In this document: positions 45,287-52,199 of the stretch, piece after piece
Position numbering within the stretch: position 1 is the stretch's first letter
How the letters are laid out: each line of letters begins with the position of its first letter
Source of the DNA: Salinibacterium sp.
Lineage (GTDB): Bacteria > Actinomycetota > Actinomycetes > Actinomycetales > Microbacteriaceae
Assembly (NCBI GenBank): GCA_019638845.1
Contig: JAHBSZ010000003.1
Span: forward strand, 62,001-126,000
DNA: 64,000 bases
Direction: 5' to 3'
Translations under genes and position numbers: made by a program
Notes under the pieces: model-generated
The model's input: the letters and a program-made list of their open reading frames with translations, nothing else
Told to the model about the DNA's origin: nothing
Databases searched by the model: none

Positions 45287-45327
45287 AAGTTGCGGTCGCC
45301 GACGAACACTCGCCTTGTCGGATTTGC

Positions 45328-45358
45328 TTGACAATATTGTCGGAATATCCGACAATAT
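45328..45358 (+). promoter_or_regulatory. Promoter overlapped by a perfect inverted-repeat operator
   Basis: A -35 box TTGACA (45328-45333) and a -10 box GACAAT (45351-45356) are 17 bases apart. Over them lies a perfect repeat, ATATTGTCGGA (45334-45344) and TCCGACAATAT (45348-45358), with a 3-base spacer. A further half-site TTGTCGGA is at 45315-45322. The start codon is 5 bases downstream, so the transcript is near-leaderless. The obvious ligand is the XRE repressor encoded three genes downstream. Confidence 0.75.
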
Positions 45359-45363
45359 GAACC

Positions 45364-45765
45364 ATGGTCCAGAAAGTTCGCGCATCGGCTAACGCCACTC
45401 AGTTGGCGTTCCAACTCGAGCCTGTCGCCGCTCAGGCTGTTCCGGGAACGATCGTGTTCGACCTGTTGGGCATGCCGGTGACCACAGCTGCGGCGCACTC
45501 AATGAGCGCGACCTCAATACGGACGGCTCTCGGAAAGACGCTTGGCAACTTGCCGGGACGCGCTGGTTCCACCGCGTCGGTTGGTGGTGGGAGCGCCGCC
45601 GGCACCGGCGCTCTCGAGTCGTTGGAAGTTGTCTGGCTTCTCTCGAAGTTCAACAAGCTATTTGACAAGCCTCTTCTTGACGTCACGAAGGTGCCGAACA
45701 GTCGCTGGTCGACCCTTGACGCGGTGTCCGCATTGCTTCATGAAGCAATCGAGGGCCGTCGATGA
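45364..45765 (+). CDS. Acyl-carrier-protein-like protein
   Basis: A 133-residue protein. The C-terminal part, about 50-130, reads as a carrier domain: ALESLEVVWLLSKFNKLFDK carries a likely phosphopantetheine Ser (Ser86) before a helix, and LDVTKVPNSRWSTLDAVSAL forms the end of a four-helix bundle. The Asp usually before Ser is replaced by Glu (LES for DSL). The presence of a dedicated phosphopantetheinyl transferase two genes on strongly supports the call. First gene of an operon; its stop overlaps the next start (ATGA). It probably holds an acyl or aminoacyl group. Confidence 0.65.
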   Translation: MVQKVRASANATQLAFQLEPVAAQAVPGTIVFDLLGMPVTTAAAHSMSATSIRTALGKTLGNLPGRAGSTASVGGGSAAGTGALESLEVVWLLSKFNKLFDKPLLDVTKVPNSRWSTLDAVSALLHEAIEGRR

Positions 45766-46646
45766 GTCGTTACATGGAGCCGGTCTCAAACATAAGCGAT
45801 GCCTGGTTGAGCGTGCTGACAGCGATGAACGCCGAGCCGGGCGGAACCGCCACGAACGTGATGGTCACAGTGGAAGGTCCAACTGGCCCAGACAGACGCG
45901 ATGTAAGAGATGCGCTGAACGAAACGCTCCGCGCGAGAGGGCAGCACGAGGTGGGCACGGTCGCCAGCACACTGTTTCCCGCCGTTTTCTATAGCGACCC
46001 AGGCTTCGATTGGAGTCCCGACCTCTCCCAGCACACCGTCGATGAGCTCGATAGTGCTGCGGAGAGCCTCTATCGCGAGTACCTTGAGATACTCCCGGAT
46101 CTCCGGCGTATCCCGGCCAATCGCGCTGGGACCTACTTTTCGCGGATGATCTCATGGCCTGGGAAGACCGGCGTCGGTGTGAACCAGCTCGAGGAACGAA
46201 TTCGTTACTTTCGGTCCGCGCGCCGCAACGGGCAACTCACCAACAACGCGAGCGATATAGCGATCGCAGGCGACGCTGAGCTCCCCCCTCTGGAGGACTT
46301 CGCGGCGGGCATCCAAGAGTACGCGGCGACGGATCGGCGGCAACGTGGATTTCCCTGTCTCGTCCATATCGATCTGAGCGCCCATGACGGAGTCCTCGCC
46401 CTGACTGCGGTCTACAGGCATTGGCACCTCATTACCCGGGCCTACGGCAACATGGTTGGCTTGGCCCGCCTCCAGGCGTTTCTTGCTCAGCAAAGCGGAT
46501 TGCGCGTCGGAGAACTGGTAGTCGTTGCCGGGTATGCGAACGCTGAACGAGAGTCATATGGCGGGCGGGCAGGCGTCGATGCGCTACTCAGCGCTGCCGG
46601 CCCAGTGGATAGCGAGTCTGTTGCAGTGTCTGAAGGTGTGGCATGA
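45762..46646 (+). CDS. Thymidylate-synthase-like protein, divergent
   Basis: A 294-residue protein. The C-terminal half (about 140-265) matches the thymidylate-synthase core: FPCLVHIDLSAHDGVLALTA with a candidate nucleophile Cys199, YRHWHLITRAYGN for the RSxD/N region, and LARLQAFLAQQSGLRVGEL, which follows the substrate-binding helix of that fold. The N-terminal half is unfamiliar. It cannot be said whether it binds dUMP. Start and stop overlap its neighbours by 4 bases each. Confidence 0.6.
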   Translation: MSRYMEPVSNISDAWLSVLTAMNAEPGGTATNVMVTVEGPTGPDRRDVRDALNETLRARGQHEVGTVASTLFPAVFYSDPGFDWSPDLSQHTVDELDSAAESLYREYLEILPDLRRIPANRAGTYFSRMISWPGKTGVGVNQLEERIRYFRSARRNGQLTNNASDIAIAGDAELPPLEDFAAGIQEYAATDRRQRGFPCLVHIDLSAHDGVLALTAVYRHWHLITRAYGNMVGLARLQAFLAQQSGLRVGELVVVAGYANAERESYGGRAGVDALLSAAGPVDSESVAVSEGVA

Positions 46647-47032
46647 GCAACGCTCCCTTACTCACCGGCGTGGACTTAGTCGATGTCACTCGCCTGCAGT
46701 ACATGATCGAGCAGTCAGGATCTGAGTTCCTCACCTCCGGGTGGAGCACTGCCGAATTGAACCTGTGTGAAGGTGACGCCAGTCGCCTTGCGGCGAGGTG
46801 GGCTGCCAAGGAAGCCACGATGAAGGCGCTCGGCAACGGAATCGGAACCTTCTCACCTTTGGACATCGAGGTGATCAGCGACAACGTTGGCGCGCCCAGC
46901 CTGCGGTTGCAGGGGACTGCACAGCAACGCGCAGAAGAATTGAAGGTCGAATATTGGTCATTGGCACTGAGCCATGAGGGCGGTTTCGCTCTAGCGTTCG
47001 TCGTGGCCTTAGCAGGAGGAAGAAATGTCTGA
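46643..47032 (+). CDS. 4'-phosphopantetheinyl transferase, AcpS type
   Basis: A 129-residue holo-ACP synthase. Mg-binding Asp11 (LTGVDLVDVTRL) and Glu57 in ARWAAKEATMKALGNG are intact, and the spacing is standard. It transfers phosphopantetheine from CoA to a carrier serine. It overlaps the thymidylate-synthase-like gene by 4 bases and the XRE gene by 8. Such an enzyme is normally single-copy and chromosomal, so a second copy in a mobile region points to a private carrier, the ACP-like product of 45364. Confidence 0.88.
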   Translation: MSNAPLLTGVDLVDVTRLQYMIEQSGSEFLTSGWSTAELNLCEGDASRLAARWAAKEATMKALGNGIGTFSPLDIEVISDNVGAPSLRLQGTAQQRAEELKVEYWSLALSHEGGFALAFVVALAGGRNV

Positions 47033-47402
47033 CGATGAGTCCACTAACGAAATCAAAGTCGTCGCAGAGCGACTTCGGGAAGCCCGCGAATCCATCGGAT
47101 TTACCCAGGAAGAGGTAAGCAGTGCCCTGGGGATACCTCGAACGAGTGTCCACGCGATGGAGGCGGGAAAACGAAATGTATCGGCCATAGAGCTTCGCCG
47201 ACTCTCCCGTCTCTACCGTCGAAGCGTTGAATGGTTACTCGGTGAGGATGTCAAGCCGACGAGCGCAGATAGTGCCCTCCATCGTGCGACCGACGACCTC
47301 TCAGACGAGGACAAAGAACAGGTCCTTCGTTTCGCACAGTTTCTCGCCGCGGGCTCCCGTCCCGTGTCCGGAACCGCTCCTCGTCGATCGACCGCAGAGT
47401 AG
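47025..47402 (+). CDS. XRE-family helix-turn-helix repressor
   Basis: A 125-residue regulator with a Cro/C1-type domain (AERLREARESIGFTQEEVSS, then GIPRTSVHAMEAGKRNVS and LRRLSRLYRRSVEWLLG). Strong ribosome site gcaggaggaagaa. Paired directly with an IrrE-type metallopeptidase (3-base gap), like ImmR-ImmA switches where the peptidase cleaves the repressor. Likely binds the inverted repeat at 45334-45358. Confidence 0.9.
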   Translation: MSDDESTNEIKVVAERLREARESIGFTQEEVSSALGIPRTSVHAMEAGKRNVSAIELRRLSRLYRRSVEWLLGEDVKPTSADSALHRATDDLSDEDKEQVLRFAQFLAAGSRPVSGTAPRRSTAE

Positions 47403-47405
47403 GTC

Positions 47406-48533
47406 ATGGTCGTGGGTCGCATGGGACAGCTGGTCGCGGCGCAAGCCGCCGCTCAAGCACTGAATGATCTGGGTTTGAATCAGTCGCGGCCCGTCGACCC
47501 GTTCGAAGCCATCAATGCGCTCGGTCTTCAGCTTCAGTTCGAGCCCCTCGGCGACCTCCTTGGTGCGATCATCCCCGGCGCAAACCCGGGGGTGCTGATC
47601 AACTCCGCACGTCCCGCCTCTGTCCAGAGATTCACCGCCGCCCATGAGATCGGTCACTGGTACCTGGACCAGGACGCGCTCGCTATCGATACTCAAGAAA
47701 ACATTGAGGGGATGCCAGCGCAGCAACGAGAACGCAATGCTCAGGTGTTCGCGTCGCATTTCCTGATGCCGCTGGAATTGTTCTACACCGCTGCCGCAGG
47801 GCATGGCGTGACAAAGGGCGGCGCGGTCGCACCGCTGAAGGTGTACGAGATGGCCCGCGATATGCACGTGAGCTACCGAGCCGCAGTCTTCCAACTCGTC
47901 AACTGCAACTTCATCAACACCCACGCCCGGGACGATCTTCTCCAGGTCCAGCCAGCGCAGCTGAAGACCGCCTTGACACACGGTCGGCGGCCAGCCAACA
48001 CGCGCGGCGACGTCTGGGCGGTGGACGACCTTCAAGGATCAGTCGAGCTCGAGGTCTTCGTCGGCGATGAGATCGTGGTGGCGCTACCGGAGAATCCCAG
48101 CACCGGTTACAGGTGGCTCGAGGCATCGAACCTCAGCCGTCCGCAAGCCGTCCGGGGGCGTGCACCCGCGAAGTTCGGCAGTGATGGCAGATCCATAGGA
48201 TGGAGGCAGAATCCCAGCAACGTGACCCCATTGAGGGCGGCGGACGAAGTGGAGCCGGTGCTCGCCCGAGTCGCCGACAGCCTCGACGCGGCCCCTGCAG
48301 GGTCGCCGATCCTCGTGGGCGCTCCGACAGTTCGCCGTTTCGGATTCAGCGCCACCCGACCAGGGGAGAGTGATCTTGAACTCGACCACGTGCGACCATT
48401 CTCGGAAGCGGCCCCGGTAGAGTCCATTCTCTTGAAGGCACACGTCCGAGCCCTGCCCGAGGTGGAAGAACGCCAGCGCAAGCTCCTCTCGTTCGCCAGA
48501 GACGAGGCCATCGGTGAGAGCACTTCGAGCTGA
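47406..48533 (+). CDS. IrrE/ImmA-type metallopeptidase fused to a chagasin-like cysteine-protease inhibitor
   Basis: A 375-residue fusion. N-terminal half: zinc-peptidase motif TAAHEIGHWYLD (His80, Glu81, His84) with a downstream Glu109 before VFASHFLMP. C-terminal half (about 205-350): inhibitor family I42 (chagasin) with the signature loop NPSTGYRW (230-237), a later FGFSATRPGE and a final VRPF-like segment, the loops that enter papain-type active sites. The next gene, which starts inside its stop (TGATG), encodes just such a papain-like protease. This suggests a protease held inactive until the metallopeptidase or a signal releases it. Confidence 0.85.
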   Translation: MVVGRMGQLVAAQAAAQALNDLGLNQSRPVDPFEAINALGLQLQFEPLGDLLGAIIPGANPGVLINSARPASVQRFTAAHEIGHWYLDQDALAIDTQENIEGMPAQQRERNAQVFASHFLMPLELFYTAAAGHGVTKGGAVAPLKVYEMARDMHVSYRAAVFQLVNCNFINTHARDDLLQVQPAQLKTALTHGRRPANTRGDVWAVDDLQGSVELEVFVGDEIVVALPENPSTGYRWLEASNLSRPQAVRGRAPAKFGSDGRSIGWRQNPSNVTPLRAADEVEPVLARVADSLDAAPAGSPILVGAPTVRRFGFSATRPGESDLELDHVRPFSEAAPVESILLKAHVRALPEVEERQRKLLSFARDEAIGESTSS

Positions 48534-49222
48534 TGGGCCGACCCGACATCGACCTGCGAGACCTTATCGGAGCGGAAGTGTTTGATCAGGGCAGACGCCC
48601 GACCTGTGTCGCATTCGCCACGTCGGCAGCGCATGAGGCCGCACGAAGTGAAGGTGGCAACGCACCGGAGCATCTGAGTCCGGAAGCGATCTGGCACTAC
48701 TGTCACGGACACGGCTTGACCGGAGATGACGGCATGCTCCTTTGGAGCGCCTCTTCCGCGCTGGGAGACTCCGGTCAGCCGCTCCTCAGCATCTGGCCCT
48801 ATGACTCGTCGCTCGGCAGTGGGACCGAAGAACCTCCAGGCAGCGCAGGCAGACCGCCTTGGTATCAGGCGGAATTGATCGCTGTGCACATCGCCAATGA
48901 CGGGATTGAAGACGCGATTGAAAGTGCGCTCGCTTCCAAGACACCTGTTGCAATAGTCCTTGAGGTTACCGACGAATTCCTGCTCGCGACCGCGGACGGA
49001 TTCATCGAAGTTCCGGATATCAGGGCTAACCATGGCGGTTACCATGCGGTCGCCTGTGTCGGAGCTGCCAGCCATCCAACTCATGGGAGACTGCTCCTGG
49101 TCAAGAACAGCTGGGGCGATGAGTGGGGCAGCGGCGGCTACGGGTGGCTTCCTATCGACTACCTCCGAGCGTTCGGCGCCCAGGCAGCGACAATTCGCAT
49201 CCGCAGAGAGGTCACTGACTAG
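48533..49222 (+). CDS. Papain-like (C1 family) cysteine protease
   Basis: A 229-residue cytosolic C1A-type protease without a signal peptide or long propeptide. Catalytic residues: oxyanion Gln19 and nucleophile Cys25 (DQGRRPTCVAFATS), His171 (GGYHAVACVG), Asn192 (LVKNSWGDEWGSGGYGW). Cytoplasmic C1 proteases are uncommon in actinobacteria. Its neighbour encodes a matching inhibitor fold, so the pair may act as a guarded toxin or regulated effector. The start overlaps the fusion gene's stop by 1 base. Confidence 0.88.
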   Translation: MGRPDIDLRDLIGAEVFDQGRRPTCVAFATSAAHEAARSEGGNAPEHLSPEAIWHYCHGHGLTGDDGMLLWSASSALGDSGQPLLSIWPYDSSLGSGTEEPPGSAGRPPWYQAELIAVHIANDGIEDAIESALASKTPVAIVLEVTDEFLLATADGFIEVPDIRANHGGYHAVACVGAASHPTHGRLLLVKNSWGDEWGSGGYGWLPIDYLRAFGAQAATIRIRREVTD

Positions 49223-49845
49223 TGTCGAATCGGAGGAGTCAGCTGAGAGCTGGCGAGGTCATCGTCTTTGAAGGCCTCGACAAGGCGGGTAAGTCGACCC
49301 AGATCGAGGCCTTGAGTGGGTCTCTGGACCCTGCCACCGTGCTGTTCGCGCACATGCCTTCTGGTCTCACGGCATTCACGCAGCGCGTCTACGAGGTCCT
49401 GGAATCAAAGGCTAAGCCTGAGTCTGGACTTGCTCAGCAGCTCGCCCACCTCGCTTGCCACGCAGAAAACATGCCAGCTCTTCTCGCTGCGGTCGAATCG
49501 CAGGCGCTGGTACTTGACCGCTGGTGGTGGTCAACGCTTGCCTATGGATGGTACGGCGGATCCGTTCAAGAATCTGGACTTTCTGAGGCAACTTTCAACG
49601 AACTCATTCAGTCGATCTGGAGTTGCATTGTGCCGTCGGTCGTCTTTGTCTTCCTCGCCCCTCACCAGACGGACGAAAACTACGCGAGCGGGGTCGAGGC
49701 TGGCTACCGCGTCCTGATGAAGCGGGATCCCGACCGGACGGTACTAGTTCCCTCGCTCTCTCCAGTGGATACTCATCGAATGATCATGGACGAGCTCCAA
49801 CGGCGCGACATCATCACATCTGATCGACCCGGTGGCCGATCGTGA
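49222..49845 (+). CDS. Thymidylate-kinase-like deoxynucleoside monophosphate kinase
   Basis: A 207-residue P-loop kinase. Walker A GLDKAGKS (18-25) and VIVFEGLDKAGKSTQIEAL are typical of TMP kinase; LDRWWWSTLAYGWYG corresponds to the family's DRY..S..AYQG substrate motif, with Trp instead of Tyr, which may fit a larger or modified base. It overlaps the synthase gene by 4 bases. Likely phosphorylates the product of that synthase to the diphosphate level. Confidence 0.82.
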   Translation: MSNRRSQLRAGEVIVFEGLDKAGKSTQIEALSGSLDPATVLFAHMPSGLTAFTQRVYEVLESKAKPESGLAQQLAHLACHAENMPALLAAVESQALVLDRWWWSTLAYGWYGGSVQESGLSEATFNELIQSIWSCIVPSVVFVFLAPHQTDENYASGVEAGYRVLMKRDPDRTVLVPSLSPVDTHRMIMDELQRRDIITSDRPGGRS

Positions 49846-50837
49846 CGAGCTATCGGAACGTGAATGACGCATTCCTCGGTCTTCTGCGGGAGGTCGTGAT
49901 TGGCGACGAGATTGTCGTCCGTGGTGACAAGACGCGCGAGCTTCTTGCGCAAACCATCCAGATCGAACGACCGCTCGAGCGTTGTGTGTTGGTGCCAGGA
50001 CGAAACAACAACGTATTCGCCTCGATCGCGGAGAGCATGTGGGTTCTTGCCGGACGTAACGACATCGAGTACCTAAACGGCTACCTCAAGAGAGCCAAGG
50101 ACTATTCCGACGACGGAAGTACCTGGCGGGGTGCCTATGGTCCACGGCTGAGGAACTGGAATGGCGTTGATCAGCTTGAGCAGATCATCGCAATTCTTCG
50201 TAACGATCCAGCGTCCCGGCGAGCTCTTGCCACGATCTTCGACCCAGATCGAGACTTCGTCGAAAGCAAGGACATCCCTTGCAATAACTGGCTTCACTTC
50301 ATCGCCAGAAATGGCAAGCTAGACCTGCATGTCGCAGCCCGTAGCACCGACATCTGGTGGGGACTGTCCGGGATAAACATCTTCGAATGGACGCTGCTAC
50401 TCGAGATGATGGCGTATTGGCTGGGCTATGAAGTCGGGCGCATCATCTTCTTCACTTCGTCGCTTCATCTCTATGAGCGACACTTCGAGAAGGCGGATGC
50501 TGTCCTGAGCAACACCGGGAACCAGCCAATGTCTCCTTACACAGCCGGTGTCACCAGCCCCCACTTCGCTACGCCCTGGGATGACTTTGAACGAACCGTC
50601 ACCGAATGGATGCGGCTTGAAGCGGCGTTACGAGGCGGCGCTGATATCGACACGCTGGTGATCAATTTCACTGACCCCTTGCTTGAGCAGTACATACGCA
50701 TGATCGACATCTTCTGGTGCTTCAAGCGAAGCGGCACGAGTGAGGTCTTGAATAACAAAATAGGTCAGTTGGCCGGGACTGACCTCGCTTATGCGGCAGC
50801 CGAGTTCGTCGGACGAGTCAATAGCGCCAAGCATTGA
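49842..50837 (+). CDS. Thymidylate synthase or dUMP hydroxymethylase
   Basis: A 331-residue thymidylate-synthase-family enzyme. Nucleophile Cys147 (SKDIPCNNWLHF), phosphate-binding Arg168 (AARSTDIWWGL), substrate Asn179 (GINIFEW) that favours uracil over cytosine, and the sugar-binding His209 and Tyr211 (LHLYERH) are kept. The segment before His209, FFTSSLHLYERH, lacks the GGD of true synthases, and DIWWGL has bulky residues where the synthases have VFLG. Such changes occur in dUMP hydroxymethylases of hypermodified phages. Neighbours (kinase and a pyrophosphorylase-like gene) favour hydroxymethylation, but ordinary TMP synthesis cannot be excluded. Confidence 0.85.
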   Translation: MTSYRNVNDAFLGLLREVVIGDEIVVRGDKTRELLAQTIQIERPLERCVLVPGRNNNVFASIAESMWVLAGRNDIEYLNGYLKRAKDYSDDGSTWRGAYGPRLRNWNGVDQLEQIIAILRNDPASRRALATIFDPDRDFVESKDIPCNNWLHFIARNGKLDLHVAARSTDIWWGLSGINIFEWTLLLEMMAYWLGYEVGRIIFFTSSLHLYERHFEKADAVLSNTGNQPMSPYTAGVTSPHFATPWDDFERTVTEWMRLEAALRGGADIDTLVINFTDPLLEQYIRMIDIFWCFKRSGTSEVLNNKIGQLAGTDLAYAAAEFVGRVNSAKH

Positions 50838-50857
50838 ACGCTCAGAGCCGTACCAAG

Positions 50858-51898
50858 TCACAAGGGAACGAGTACGTTCGCGTTCAGTTCGGGGATGCTC
50901 TCGTTGATGCCCCACTTGGGCGGGAAGAATGGTTGTGACGCTACTGATTGTGGCGCGAACTGTTGCTTAATCCGAGTCCTATTGCCGAGCCCCATCGTCT
51001 CCGGGTGCCTGACTCTCGCGTACTTGTCGGTCTCACAGAACAAGTTCTGACAATCGATCAAGGCGAGACGACGACCAAAAAGGTCGTCGAACTCCAAACC
51101 GAACTGATCGAACTGGTCGTCCTGTGTATCGACCATCCAACGGATCAGATCATCGGGCCGAACACCGCCGAGATCGGGAAAGCATTTCGCAATGCCGCTA
51201 TGGGCTCCCGGTCCTGGAACGACAAAATCATTCTCTTCGAACTCGATCAGCGCTGAGTAGTTCAGGTCGATAGCAAGCTGATAGGAAAGAAACGGTCCGA
51301 GCGATGGATACGAGCTAATTGTCTCAAAAACGCTCTGAAGCGATGGTGCGTCCTGAATTCTCTGAGCTACACCTGATGACATCATGTGGGCGATTAGCAG
51401 AAGGTGATTGCGATGCTTGCGTGCGGCACCGAAAGGCGGAGGAGGAACGATGTATGCCGCCGAGTAAACCCGATCGCCACGCGCAAGCATCCGATCGAGC
51501 ACCAGCGAATACGAATCGACATCGAACGAATCCCATGTGATTTCGCCGAACTCCTCTTGGAGAGCTTTCCAGGTGGATGGCTTATTGAAGAACCTGAACA
51601 GGAGAATCCGAAACACCAGATCATCCGCAGACTGCGGTCCCGAGTATGCGACGTGAATCAGATCCTGAGAAACACGATCGGCTGCGCGGTAGGCGTTCGT
51701 GAACCGGAATCTCGAAATCACAGGATCGTCAGTCCATGGTCCTGGCAACCCGGCGAGGCGCCGGTGGTAGACCTTCTGGCGCTCACTTGCGAAGTGCCAG
51801 TAGCTCCCCAAAACGTCTGACGCAACTACTGTGCGGGTGCCGATCTTTACTCGATACACAGGCCTCCTTCGGCACATCTGCTTCTCAGCTTCAACCAT
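50858..51898 (-). CDS. Alpha-glutamyl/putrescinyl-thymine pyrophosphorylase-like protein (clade 2 type)
   Basis: A 346-residue protein matching the DNA-base hypermodification family that replaces the pyrophosphate of 5-(pyrophosphoryloxymethyl)-deoxyuridine by an amine or amino acid. Recognisable blocks: LPGPWTDDPVISRFRFTNAY, DRVSQDLIHVAY, QLAIDLNYSALIEF, FVVPGPGAHSGIAKCF and LIDCQNLFCETDKYARV. I know this as an HhH-glycosylase-like helical fold. The frame is open to 52201, but that overlaps the divergent gene; ATG 51898 precedes the conserved part, with no good ribosome site. It is convergent with the dUMP-modifying synthase, 20 bases away. Confidence 0.75.
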   Translation of the reverse strand: MVEAEKQMCRRRPVYRVKIGTRTVVASDVLGSYWHFASERQKVYHRRLAGLPGPWTDDPVISRFRFTNAYRAADRVSQDLIHVAYSGPQSADDLVFRILLFRFFNKPSTWKALQEEFGEITWDSFDVDSYSLVLDRMLARGDRVYSAAYIVPPPPFGAARKHRNHLLLIAHMMSSGVAQRIQDAPSLQSVFETISSYPSLGPFLSYQLAIDLNYSALIEFEENDFVVPGPGAHSGIAKCFPDLGGVRPDDLIRWMVDTQDDQFDQFGLEFDDLFGRRLALIDCQNLFCETDKYARVRHPETMGLGNRTRIKQQFAPQSVASQPFFPPKWGINESIPELNANVLVPL

Positions 51899-52199
51899 GC
51901 CACGGACATCCGTTAGCGCCACTGCCGACGCGCTCGGTCCCCAAGCATCACGCCTCAAGAGCATAGGTGCACTCGCGGGCAACTCTTGGGACGGGTTGGC
52001 GTTGCAACTAGAGCGCAATAGGGGACGACGGTGTAGGCATCGAGCAGAGCGGTTGCGCTCTCTTACCTCTCTTCGTGCGGCTGCCGGTTTGTCAGTGTGT
52101 CTCGATGCTTGAGGTGTCGGGTCGCCCTTGCCCGGCCTCACATCGGAGGTGCCATAGTCTTCCATCCAGGGGCGCCCAGTCGCGCCTGAAGGAGCATCC
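51899..52199. promoter_or_regulatory. Divergent intergenic region
   Basis: About 300 bases between the pyrophosphorylase-like gene and the phosphoesterase gene. The reading frame of the minus-strand gene stays open here, so an earlier start is possible. The plus-strand gene has a usable ribosome site, gaaggag, just before 52200. No repeat or operator was seen. Confidence 0.45.

Noticed and set aside
49842-50837. The synthase as the cell's housekeeping thyA
   Set aside because: Its 4-base coupling to a defence-type operon and the altered GGD region make a dedicated role more likely, though a backup thymidylate synthase remains possible.
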